51,195 nucleotides of DNA from a virus. This document shows, one piece after another, positions 7,974-16,029 of this stretch (its first letter is position 1; each line of letters starts with the position of its first letter). The notes under the pieces are model-generated. The model ran no database searches, was not told where the DNA came from, and saw nothing but the letters and a program-made list of their open reading frames with translations. The stretch covers positions 1 to 51,195 of IMG/VR virus record IMGVR_UViG_3300009024_000019; one strand, written 5' to 3'. The translations under genes and the position numbers were made by a program.

Positions 7974-9596
7974 TTACCTTTTAGCTACTCCTCCAACAAA
8001 TTTAGAATCTGAATCTTTTTTTAGTTGTTCAACTAAGTCAATCATATCATCTTGTTGTTGATCGTCTGGTTCTACATACTCTTGTGATCCAGGATTAGCC
8101 CACTGTGGGTTCAGTACCCATCCTTCATCTTTTGCTTTTTTCAGTACTTCGTGAACATACCTGTTAGATTTAGCATCGTCTCCGTCTCTAACTCCTTTTA
8201 GTAGTTCGATATTTGTTTCTGGAATACTGTCCCACCATTCTTTTAACATTGGAAAGGCAGTTAAGAAATCTTTCTTTCTTCTCTTATCATATTGAGTGTA
8301 AAAAGATTTAAAATCTCTTTCTCTAGACTCTAATGAAGAGGTATGAGCGTGTCCTGAATCTACTTGTTTAATATATTCAATAAGTCTAAGTACCCCGTCT
8401 CTTTCCATATCCATAAAACCATTTGAGCCTCCATTCCAATTAGCTTCTAACCACTTTTCAATGTGTGCAGCTCTTTCCATCCTTACGTTAACAGGAAGTG
8501 TGACAATAGACTGGAAAGAAGGAAATCTTAATATGTTAAATGACATTACCGCGGCATGATGTCCAAACTCTTTTTTTAGTTTTAACATTTCATCCATAAA
8601 TTCTGTAATGGAGAATAAGCATAATGCATTAATAGTCATCATAACGTTAACAGAGGATACTTTTGCTTCTCTATTAACTCTGTAAATATTCTTTAACCAT
8701 ACATCCCATTCTAATCCGTATCTAATATACTCTGCTTGTAACCCTGTTGCCTCATTAGACGTATATATACTAAAATCTTTGAAGTTATGAGTTGAATCAA
8801 TTAAAGCATCAAGTAGCTGTGTCTTCTGTCCTAAGTTAGAGTTTACAGCAAAAGGTACCTCACATTCAGGATGATCTTTCCACCAATCCATTAGCTTCCA
8901 AAAATCAGGCGACATTGAAGGTTCCCCTCCAGTTACTCTTAATTCTCTTAAGGTGTACTGCAGCTCTGCTTCCCACCACTTCCAGAAAGCTTCAACATAT
9001 GGATTATCTTTATTTTTTCTACCATACGGCATTGCATGTTTACCATCATGTTGAAATGCTCCTGCACCATCGGATACTAGATTCTGGTAAGGTCCGAACA
9101 TCTTAATGTCTTTTTGCCAAGTAGTAGAAAAAGAAGCATTACAATATGAACATCCAAAGTTACAGTTAGCATCAAAAGCAATCTCTAATGTCTTGAGATC
9201 AACGTCAAAGCCTGCTCCAAATTTCTCTTTAGCATCTTTGAGTTCTTCGTCTGTATATATAACAGATTTATAAACCCTATCTGATACTTTATCTGCTCCT
9301 AAGTCTTCTATCTTCCAGCAGTATTCACATTCTTTAGGACGAACTCCGTCCATCATTTGTTTTCTTACTGCTTTTTTATAGGTAGTATTATGAATAGCTT
9401 TATAAGATTTAGCTACTTCCTCTAGAGGTATTTTATGTGCAGGTGGGTGATGACAGGAAGCGGTAGTTCCGTTTCCTAACCAGATTGTTGCATTATACCA
9501 TTTAGCTCCACAAAATGAGCCGGATAATTTGTTTACTACTCTATCTCTGTATTCCTGAAACGTTTCGTCGTCTCTTTTTGCAAAAACTCCTGCCAT
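7974..9596 (-). CDS. Radical SAM protein, CHHP subfamily (D), long form
   Basis: 540 aa, the longest of the five. The N-terminal cluster region is a variant: Cys29 (CGAKW in place of CxxPW), Cys48 followed by two His (CHHPPAHK), and Cys90/Cys93 (CEYC). The radical SAM motif is CNFGCSYC (Cys145, 149, 152), followed by VTGGEPS. Gene E shares the CHHP...HK signature and the later HNT(T/S)YKK segment, so D and E are close paralogues. About 60-70 extra C-terminal residues are Asp/Lys/Gln-rich and not recognised. The gene begins one base into the stop of the LamG-like gene at 9596-10180, so the two should be translated together. Confidence 0.82.
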   Translation of the reverse strand: MAGVFAKRDDETFQEYRDRVVNKLSGSFCGAKWYNATIWLGNGTTASCHHPPAHKIPLEEVAKSYKAIHNTTYKKAVRKQMMDGVRPKECEYCWKIEDLGADKVSDRVYKSVIYTDEELKDAKEKFGAGFDVDLKTLEIAFDANCNFGCSYCNASFSTTWQKDIKMFGPYQNLVSDGAGAFQHDGKHAMPYGRKNKDNPYVEAFWKWWEAELQYTLRELRVTGGEPSMSPDFWKLMDWWKDHPECEVPFAVNSNLGQKTQLLDALIDSTHNFKDFSIYTSNEATGLQAEYIRYGLEWDVWLKNIYRVNREAKVSSVNVMMTINALCLFSITEFMDEMLKLKKEFGHHAAVMSFNILRFPSFQSIVTLPVNVRMERAAHIEKWLEANWNGGSNGFMDMERDGVLRLIEYIKQVDSGHAHTSSLESRERDFKSFYTQYDKRRKKDFLTAFPMLKEWWDSIPETNIELLKGVRDGDDAKSNRYVHEVLKKAKDEGWVLNPQWANPGSQEYVEPDDQQQDDMIDLVEQLKKDSDSKFVGGVAKR

Positions 9597-10180
9597 TATA
9601 ACTTGTGTATAAAATTACATTTACCGGTAATATCTACCGATTTATCAAAAATAAATTGTTCAAATTTGTGATGAGATATAATTTCGTTCTCATCTTTCAA
9701 TATAAACTCATGTAGATCAAAATCTGTATAGTTTAAATTAAAATCATTCTTTGGAAAATTTCCTGCTCCTATTAATATGTGCGGGCTATCTGCTAATCCA
9801 AAAATTTTGTCCTTTAAATCTACTTCGTGGACAACCTTATTATCTATAAATAATCTAAAATTACCTTTAGGAGTGTGTTCTAATGAAATAATTACCTCTT
9901 CGTTATAGTTAACCAGTAAAGGTAAGTCTACATATATAGGACCGTCTTCGCAAGTTACTGTGAGTATCATCTTATCCTTATATAAATCTAGACCAGTATA
10001 CCTCGGTACTATTGTGAATAAGGTTTTTTGATCGTCTGATTTATCCTTTAATGTAAGTCTGAAGGTAAGGTGAAAGTAATGTTGCCCAGATAGTATCTTG
10101 TTTGCAGGTTTATCAGGAAATGTATCACATATGCTACTAGGCCAAAATACCCAAGGCGAGCCTTTTCTTATATCTATCAT
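9596..10180 (-). CDS. Free-standing LamG/concanavalin A-like lectin-fold protein
   Basis: 194 aa, no signal peptide or membrane segment. Its features fit a LamG-type beta sandwich: alternating short strands, the segment GNFRLFIDNKVVHEVDL (the usual 'xLYVDG' hairpin) and HILIGAG before a final strand run. The fold usually binds carbohydrate or mediates protein contact. It overlaps the end of radical SAM gene E by 44 nt and shares a base with gene D, so it is placed between the two CHHP-type radical SAM genes. LamG-like domains are also inserted in the two galactosyltransferase-like genes just upstream (11531-14247). It may deliver or hold the shared substrate. Fold assignment is by pattern only. 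Confidence 0.55.
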   Translation of the reverse strand: MIDIRKGSPWVFWPSSICDTFPDKPANKILSGQHYFHLTFRLTLKDKSDDQKTLFTIVPRYTGLDLYKDKMILTVTCEDGPIYVDLPLLVNYNEEVIISLEHTPKGNFRLFIDNKVVHEVDLKDKIFGLADSPHILIGAGNFPKNDFNLNYTDFDLHEFILKDENEIISHHKFEQFIFDKSVDITGKCNFIHKL

Positions 10181-11534
10181 ATAGGTTATTTAATTCAGGA
10201 AATGTTTTATTAAAATCGGTACCTCTTCTTTTATCTAATTCATCTACAAATTTAACAAAATCAGTCCTGTACTTATGTGTTTCAAAGCTATCCGTACCGG
10301 TTGCATAATCGTAGATTCTTTTCATTTTTTGTATCTCTACGTTAGAGAATCCATAATTATCGGTAGTAAACTCCTTTATACCGTAATATAGCATTTTTTC
10401 TGCAGACTTCAAAATTAATTCATGGTGGTCTGGTTCTAATATCTTTACAGATAAATGAGCTGGCCACCTCAGATAAGATGTATCTAACTGTAAAGCAGAT
10501 ATCCAATATCTCTGTCCATTAGCGTGTTTCTTTTTAAGCTCAAATGTTCTATCTATTACCTCATCATATGTAAAGACAGACAGGGCGTTAAAGGTAGCCA
10601 TAATGTTAATGGTTACTTTTGGGAGGGCAGTTAAAATTTTATCTACATTAGACCAAAATTTTTCTGAATCTAATCCATATCTTGTGTATTCTGCTTGAGC
10701 TCCTTTTGCTTCAATAGATGTAAATAAAGTTAATTCTCTTACTTTATCGTTTTCACATAAATCTTTAGCTATATCGATAAATTTATCAATTAGTGCATCT
10801 GGTACCCCTAAATTTGTGTTAATGGATAAAGATAGTTGGGAGTTTTTATCATGATGTTTTTGAATATACTCTAATACTTTAAATGTATCTTTTGATAAAA
10901 GAGGTTCCCCTCCTGTAATTCTGAAGGTATGTAAATCTTTAAATAAATCTGGCCACCATTTCCAAAATGCCTCTACATATGGGTTTTCTTCCGAATGTTT
11001 ATAAGGCATTTCTCCCTTAGCTTTTAAATTTGATATATCATTAAAGTTATAAGTGGTTGGATAAGGCCCTTCTTTTTCTATTTCTTCTACCCATTTTGAA
11101 GAATACTGTGGTCCGCAATATGCACATTTAAAATTACATGTATTAGAGAACGACACTTCAACATACCTTGGGTTAAAATCAGATCTCCAATGTGACTCCA
11201 CAATCTTATCGTATTGGTCTAATGACCAAGGTTCTGAAGATTTAAATGTTCTATCTGAAAATGAGTTAGAATTATCTTCTACGTTCCAACAGTAGTTACA
11301 TTCTTGAGGTCTTTTTCCTTCTAACATCTCTTTACGTTTTTGTTTTTTATAAGACGTATTATGTAATGCAGAAGGATTTCTTTTAATCTCTTTTAGTGAA
11401 ATCTTATGTGGAGAGGGATGGTGACAGGAGTGTGTCATTCCAAGACCTAAGTGTATAGTAACTTGGGTCCATTTTGCTAAACAAAAACCACAACCTACTT
11501 TATCTAACTTTTCCTTTACTTGCTGTAGTTTCAT
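10137..11534 (-). CDS. Radical SAM protein, CHHP subfamily (E)
   Basis: 465 aa. N-terminal cluster ligands are Cys18 (CLAKW), Cys37 in CHHPSPHK, and Cys79/Cys82 (CNYC). The radical SAM motif is CNFKCAYC (Cys133, 137, 140), then ITGGEPL. It pairs with gene D across most of its length, including the CHHP motif and a 'NTNLG' strand, and lacks D's C-terminal extension. Its start overlaps the stop of the first LamG-containing galactosyltransferase by 4 nt, and its end overlaps the free LamG gene by 44 nt. It is first in the run of five radical SAM genes. No RiPP precursor-like peptide is visible beside it. Substrate unknown. Confidence 0.83.
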   Translation of the reverse strand: MKLQQVKEKLDKVGCGFCLAKWTQVTIHLGLGMTHSCHHPSPHKISLKEIKRNPSALHNTSYKKQKRKEMLEGKRPQECNYCWNVEDNSNSFSDRTFKSSEPWSLDQYDKIVESHWRSDFNPRYVEVSFSNTCNFKCAYCGPQYSSKWVEEIEKEGPYPTTYNFNDISNLKAKGEMPYKHSEENPYVEAFWKWWPDLFKDLHTFRITGGEPLLSKDTFKVLEYIQKHHDKNSQLSLSINTNLGVPDALIDKFIDIAKDLCENDKVRELTLFTSIEAKGAQAEYTRYGLDSEKFWSNVDKILTALPKVTINIMATFNALSVFTYDEVIDRTFELKKKHANGQRYWISALQLDTSYLRWPAHLSVKILEPDHHELILKSAEKMLYYGIKEFTTDNYGFSNVEIQKMKRIYDYATGTDSFETHKYRTDFVKFVDELDKRRGTDFNKTFPELNNLYDRYKKRLALGILA

Positions 11535-12943
11535 AGTTTTATATTAATCATTTTAGCCCACGGTGTAAGAATGTTTTCGTTTTCTACTGTATACTCTAAG
11601 GTAGTAATTCCATCTTCTTTATAATTGATCTTACCTTGTTGCATTTGTAAAACGTACCGTTCTTCGTTTGCTGCTGTAGTATCTCCTTTTGCCCATTTGC
11701 CGTCTACTAATCCTTCATCAATATGGGGTAAACATGTAAATCTACCTTCTTTTCTATAGGGTAAAATTGAATTTGGAATGTCTATCTCTTCCTCTCTTAA
11801 TTCTACATTGAAGCTTTCTATTTCGGTATTGGGACTGTTAAAATCTGAGTCAATCACTAATCCATCGGTAGGAATATCTAAATGTAAGTCTTGGACTTCT
11901 TCTGGTGTTAAGTTTCTATCCCAAGCAAACACTTTTGCTATATCTCCTTTAAAGTATCTGTATCCACTATCTTCTGGTACAGATGGTGTAGTGCCTATGT
12001 ATATTCCGTTAGGGCCGTATTTTTTTAATTTACCGGTCCAGTTAAGGGGAGAAGGGCTTCCGTACCCTCCTTTGGAATCAACTTCTGTACCGTTTAGGTA
12101 TAAGTGGCTGGTTCTTGTTTCTTCATTAAATACCGCAGTTACCCAGCTCCATTGGTTATCGTATCTTTTCACCCACATGTAGTGGTGGTTACTAAACATA
12201 TCCCAGTATGTGAGAGAAAGTGCTCTTGAGTTATTAAATGATAATCCGTAGTCATACCCCGGTATTCTTAGAATAGGGTACTCAACGTATTTATTATCCT
12301 TATCTCCTATTAAGAAAATTTTATTTTTATTTGGCTGTTGAAAAGCTCGACACAGTATTGAGATTGTATGTGATTTTGAAGTTAACCCTCTAAGTTTTCT
12401 AGTAAATGGAACTTTACTATAAGAACTGTCTCCATTATATCGTAGGTATTTTTGTTTAGTCTTTTTCTGTAAGTATGTATCTAATGTTAAACCTTCTTCG
12501 TGACATCTCCAAAAAAGATCATCATCTTCCATTCCCCAATCCCAATATCCGTTAGAGTAACCGTTTGTGGCTTCTAAATGTTCTTTAGTAAATAAGACTG
12601 CACCTCCAAAGTACTCATGATACTTTAATTGATAGTCCATTTGTGAAATTTGAGTTGCAATATGGCGAGGACCTTCTGTAGGGTACGAATAATCTGCGCC
12701 GTCTTCTGGTATCATGTCTATATCATGGAAAACGACGTAGTCACATCCGTCTTCAATAGCGTGTTTTGCAGCTATGTTTTTAGTTGCACCTCTATTAAAA
12801 AGTTTTTCGTCTACTTGATGGCATATATAAATTTGAAAATCTATATTTCTTTCTTTAAGAAACCTCCCAACTCTTGGTATAAAGGTGTGTAAGTGTTCTT
12901 CTCTGTTTCTGTATGGTACACATACTCCTAATTTATGTTTCAT
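11531..12943 (-). CDS. Beta-1,4-galactosyltransferase-like (GT7) enzyme with inserted LamG domain (1)
   Basis: 470 aa. Residues 1-160 match the GT7 core: VPYRNREEHL (9-18), FNRGATKN (49-56), the metal-binding FHDIDMIPED (72-81), YFGGAVLF (111-118) and WDWGMEDDD (134-142). About residues 165-375 are a LamG/concanavalin-like sandwich, with LYLNGTEVDS and a final GDIAKVFAWDRNL strand. Residues 390-470 return to a GT7-like tail: an Arg-Tyr after LPHIDEG, then INYKEDGITTLEY, which parallels the 'DGLNSLTY' end of animal B4GalT enzymes. So LamG appears to be inserted into, not appended to, the transferase. It should transfer a sugar from a UDP donor with Mn2+. The paralogue at 12943-14247 abuts it, sharing one base. 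Confidence 0.8.
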   Translation of the reverse strand: MKHKLGVCVPYRNREEHLHTFIPRVGRFLKERNIDFQIYICHQVDEKLFNRGATKNIAAKHAIEDGCDYVVFHDIDMIPEDGADYSYPTEGPRHIATQISQMDYQLKYHEYFGGAVLFTKEHLEATNGYSNGYWDWGMEDDDLFWRCHEEGLTLDTYLQKKTKQKYLRYNGDSSYSKVPFTRKLRGLTSKSHTISILCRAFQQPNKNKIFLIGDKDNKYVEYPILRIPGYDYGLSFNNSRALSLTYWDMFSNHHYMWVKRYDNQWSWVTAVFNEETRTSHLYLNGTEVDSKGGYGSPSPLNWTGKLKKYGPNGIYIGTTPSVPEDSGYRYFKGDIAKVFAWDRNLTPEEVQDLHLDIPTDGLVIDSDFNSPNTEIESFNVELREEEIDIPNSILPYRKEGRFTCLPHIDEGLVDGKWAKGDTTAANEERYVLQMQQGKINYKEDGITTLEYTVENENILTPWAKMINIKL

Positions 12944-14247
12944 TATATGCCTATATTTAAATGTAAAACTTTATCTTTAAACTGTTTACTATGTAGAATA
13001 TATTCACAGTCTTTTAGTCCGTCTTTAGAGTTATTATAAACTCCTCTTTTTACTTCGTTATTATATCTTAATTGATTCCATCTAGTTAAATCACTTCTCC
13101 ATCTTCCTTCTACGTACCCGTTATCCGGGTGGGGAAGTTTGTATATGTCTCCTTTTCTTCTATAAGGTACTGTGCTGTCTATTTCGGTAGATTCAGGTGC
13201 ATCATATGGAGCTACATCTACATTATCTAATGTTCCTTTATCTCTTCTTATATGGTCAACCCATATATATTTTATTTTATTAGGTTTTAAGTACCTGTTA
13301 ACTACTTCATCTTTTCTCGTATATAGTGTTATACTGTCTATAGCACCGTGATAGTGGTTAGTGTCTTCTGAATCTGCTCCTACAATAATTGTCGATTGCT
13401 TACTATAGTCAAGTATTCTGTTTTTAAGTGTGGTAGAAGCTTCTAAAGAATCGTTTACATATAACGATACTGTTTTAGTTCGTGCTACATATTGTAGTTT
13501 TACATTAAATTCACTGTTAATAAAGACATCTGAATTAATAGTGTACTTATCAAAACTTTTATCAAAAAGCTGCACTGAGAATCTGTTAAAAGAATTGTAG
13601 GTAATGTTTAATTCATTTCCTCTTATACTTAATAAAGTGTACTGATCAAATACTTTTTTTGGATCCATTTCTACATGGTCAAGCCTTCCAGAAATCTCTA
13701 TAGTAAAATCCGTACTAAATTTTAAGTTATTGGGAATACGTGCGATTGAGTTTTTACCGTTAAATATAGCGGTGTCTCTACTAATTCCTTCTGAGGTTTT
13801 ATAAGGTGTGCCAAAATCTATATTATGTAAAGCACATCTGTACCTTAAATCGTCATCTTCATATCCCCAGCCCCAGTACATATTAGAGAATCCGTTTATT
13901 TTTTTAAAATCTTCAACCGGAAACATTGTCATACCTCCGAAATAGCTATCAAAAGGCAATTGGTCATCAAATAAATGAATTGGAGTATCATTTGGAGTAT
14001 AGTCCACTGTAACTGGAACCATATCAACATCATGAAACACAACATAAGTACATCCTCTTTTTATAGCATGTATAAATCCTATATTACATAACATTCCTCG
14101 ATTAAAGGATGTAGCATCGTCTTGTTCAACTACAATAATATTATAGTTTATACCTTGATTGTCTAGATAATGTTTTACTTCTCTAGTCCAAGCTTCAAGA
14201 TGTTGATATCTATTCCTATATGGAACTATAATTCCAAGTTTACTCAT
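12943..14247 (-). CDS. Beta-1,4-galactosyltransferase-like (GT7) enzyme with inserted LamG domain (2)
   Basis: 434 aa. The GT7 core at residues 1-145 has VPYRNRYQHLE (8-18), FNRGMLCNIGF (48-58), FHDVDMVP (71-78), YFGGMTMFP (102-110), INGFSNMYWGWGYEDDD (117-133). A LamG-like sandwich follows at about 155-315 (SLYVNDSLEAS; TIIVGADSED; GAIDSITLYTR). The GT7 C-terminal part resumes at about 357-434, with LPHPDNGYVEGRW and SKDGLKDCEYIL. It shares the domain-in-domain layout of its neighbour, but the LamG parts have diverged far more than the GT parts, so the pair may use similar donors on different acceptors. It overlaps the 62-aa gene upstream by 8 nt. Confidence 0.8.
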   Translation of the reverse strand: MSKLGIIVPYRNRYQHLEAWTREVKHYLDNQGINYNIIVVEQDDATSFNRGMLCNIGFIHAIKRGCTYVVFHDVDMVPVTVDYTPNDTPIHLFDDQLPFDSYFGGMTMFPVEDFKKINGFSNMYWGWGYEDDDLRYRCALHNIDFGTPYKTSEGISRDTAIFNGKNSIARIPNNLKFSTDFTIEISGRLDHVEMDPKKVFDQYTLLSIRGNELNITYNSFNRFSVQLFDKSFDKYTINSDVFINSEFNVKLQYVARTKTVSLYVNDSLEASTTLKNRILDYSKQSTIIVGADSEDTNHYHGAIDSITLYTRKDEVVNRYLKPNKIKYIWVDHIRRDKGTLDNVDVAPYDAPESTEIDSTVPYRRKGDIYKLPHPDNGYVEGRWRSDLTRWNQLRYNNEVKRGVYNNSKDGLKDCEYILHSKQFKDKVLHLNIGI

Positions 14248-14428
14248 TTTCTTTTCTCAGATCGAATATTTCGTGAAATTCAGAAAGATAGTATTGAATT
14301 CTTTCTCCCCATTCGTCTTTATCGATTTCTTCGAACCATAAACTTAGCGCATCTAATGAACTTGCAATGGTTTCTAACGCCTTAGTTTGACGTTCTTCTA
14401 AACTTGTCTCCACTTTTTTTGTGCTCAT
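14240..14428 (-). CDS. Small acidic helical protein, unknown
   Basis: 62 aa, rich in Glu and predicted to be almost wholly helical, with two Trp and no Cys. It overlaps the GT2-like gene upstream by 4 nt (ATGA type) and the GT7-like gene downstream by 8 nt, so it is a genuine member of the operon rather than a chance frame. I do not recognise it. A small partner or chaperone for a neighbouring enzyme is possible. A substrate peptide for the radical SAM enzymes is also conceivable, but it has no leader/core look. Confidence 0.6.
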   Translation of the reverse strand: MSTKKVETSLEERQTKALETIASSLDALSLWFEEIDKDEWGERIQYYLSEFHEIFDLRKENE

Positions 14429-15264
14429 ATTGTAACTATTTTTTTAATTAAGGTATTCCAATTAGAATAATCCATATATTCAATATATGAACTTTCTTTT
14501 AGTTTCTCAACTAAATATTCACTATTCTTTATATCTATTTTATCTTCTGTAGCTTTAATTGCATCGTACATTATCTTATATTCTTGAGAATACGCATACA
14601 TCATATTAGTGTTTGCTACTTTTTTAATTCTACTAATACATGTAGAATCCCATTTAAAGTGGTGTACTTGGGTAAATACCTCTTCTATTGGCATTCTTTT
14701 TGGATGAGATTTCCCCCAACTGTTTGAACCGTCTTTAAATTGAGCGTAGTGCTGTCCGGGTGTAACATCTTGATAACCTTTCATTAAAGTTACTTTGTTT
14801 GGGCATGCCCCAGACATTGGATACCTAAAAAATCCAGCCAAAGGAAATGCTTTGTGTAGATTTGTGTCTCTGTCCACTATTGGAAAAGTGCCATCTATAC
14901 CTATTCTATCCAAGAAACCTCCTGTGACAAAGTCATAATCGTTTCTCTCACATGTCTCTATTATATCTTCGATCGGTTCAGGGTATATTTGTAATTCATC
15001 ATCATCTGATACTATCCACCAATCATTTGGTTTGGTTCTTTTAGTTTCGTTATATAAATCTGTAACTTTATTCCAATTATATTTTGGTTCGGTTACAACT
15101 TTATATGGTGTGATTCCTAAATCCTCTACCTTTTCTAAAATATCATCTCTATCGGATTGTCTATATACAACTACATATACTTTATCTACCTTATCTTCAT
15201 AGTGTTTTAGCATATGAGGTAAGATATGTGTATTCTCTCCAACTACTGTAACTAGATTAGGCAT
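14425..15264 (-). CDS. Glycosyltransferase, GT2-like (GT-A fold)
   Basis: 279 aa. It begins with a strand and loop NLVTVVGENTHILPHMLKHY, as in family 2/92-like transferases where the first strand is followed by a nucleotide-contacting loop. The metal-binding DxD motif is WWIVSDDDE (82-90). Later HHFKWDS carries the His/Trp usual after the acceptor loop. Enzymes of this kind invert a nucleotide-sugar bond onto an acceptor in the cytoplasm; no membrane segment is seen. It overlaps the methyltransferase gene by 13 nt and the 62-aa gene by 4 nt. Confidence 0.7.
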   Translation of the reverse strand: MPNLVTVVGENTHILPHMLKHYEDKVDKVYVVVYRQSDRDDILEKVEDLGITPYKVVTEPKYNWNKVTDLYNETKRTKPNDWWIVSDDDELQIYPEPIEDIIETCERNDYDFVTGGFLDRIGIDGTFPIVDRDTNLHKAFPLAGFFRYPMSGACPNKVTLMKGYQDVTPGQHYAQFKDGSNSWGKSHPKRMPIEEVFTQVHHFKWDSTCISRIKKVANTNMMYAYSQEYKIMYDAIKATEDKIDIKNSEYLVEKLKESSYIEYMDYSNWNTLIKKIVTI

Positions 15265-16025
15265 TTTGCTCGTTGAAGTAATGTAATACCGGTTGAAGAA
15301 GGTTTATTTATTTCCTGCCCAGTATTAAAAAAGTTAAACTGCTTCCATTCCGGTCCAATTTCTTTTATAAACTTAGGTGGGCCATCAAATAAGTCGTAAT
15401 GTTGTTTTTCGTCTTCTGTTATTATTAGTTCTTTTTGAAACTTCTCATCTGTGTCGTGAATAGCTATCATACCATTAGATGATAGTAACTTAGAGTATAA
15501 TTCAAAATCTTGCTTGACATCTGCGTAAGAGTGTCCTGCATCGATATGTAAAAAATCTATCTTTATATCTTGCTTAACAAAAAAATTATAATATGCGTCC
15601 TTTGTAGTTTCTTTTATAAACCGAGGAGCAAATTGATACCTAAAGTACGAATCATCTTCTAAATAGTCCGGTGTACCGCCTACTCCGTTAGCTGCATCAA
15701 CAAGATATGTTGCACCGATGTCTCCCCAATTATAACTATCACTCCCTTCAAATATACCTTGCTTATGTAAATCTAACCGAGCTTGGGTCATAATGCGAGG
15801 AATAAACCCGCCTCCGGAACCTAAACATACTACAGATTTATACCTCATTAATTGTATGATAGTGTAGATTAGTAATCCGTCTCCTAAATGATTTTCGGTT
15901 GCTCCGTGTGTCCACCTGAAGGGGACTGGGGTAAAAGTTAAAGTTTCTTTTCCGTCTTCGTCCTGTTTTGTAACTTTGTTATTTGTAATATGAGTTCTTA
16001 CAAATTCATTATTAATTATAGACAT
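15252..16025 (-). CDS. SAM-dependent methyltransferase (class I, Methyltransf_24-like)
   Basis: 257 aa. The SAM-binding glycine loop is VVCLGSGGGF (65-74). FLHIDAGHSYADV (158-170) is the motif IV region typical of sugar or cephalosporin-hydroxylase-like methyltransferases, and GMIAIHDTDE follows as the next strand with metal-binding-type residues. Such enzymes often O-methylate sugars. It lies 4 nt after the first glycosyltransferase of the operon and overlaps the next by 13 nt, so capping or modifying the growing glycan is a reasonable reading. The acceptor is not determinable. Confidence 0.75.
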   Translation of the reverse strand: MSIINNEFVRTHITNNKVTKQDEDGKETLTFTPVPFRWTHGATENHLGDGLLIYTIIQLMRYKSVVCLGSGGGFIPRIMTQARLDLHKQGIFEGSDSYNWGDIGATYLVDAANGVGGTPDYLEDDSYFRYQFAPRFIKETTKDAYYNFFVKQDIKIDFLHIDAGHSYADVKQDFELYSKLLSSNGMIAIHDTDEKFQKELIITEDEKQHYDLFDGPPKFIKEIGPEWKQFNFFNTGQEINKPSSTGITLLQRAKCLI

Positions 16026-16029
16026 TTTT

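Noticed and set aside
4157-14428. The radical SAM cluster considered as a RiPP biosynthesis locus
   Set aside because: No leader-core precursor peptide, no peptidase or ABC exporter is visible; the neighbours are sugar enzymes. The 62-aa protein is not convincingly a precursor.
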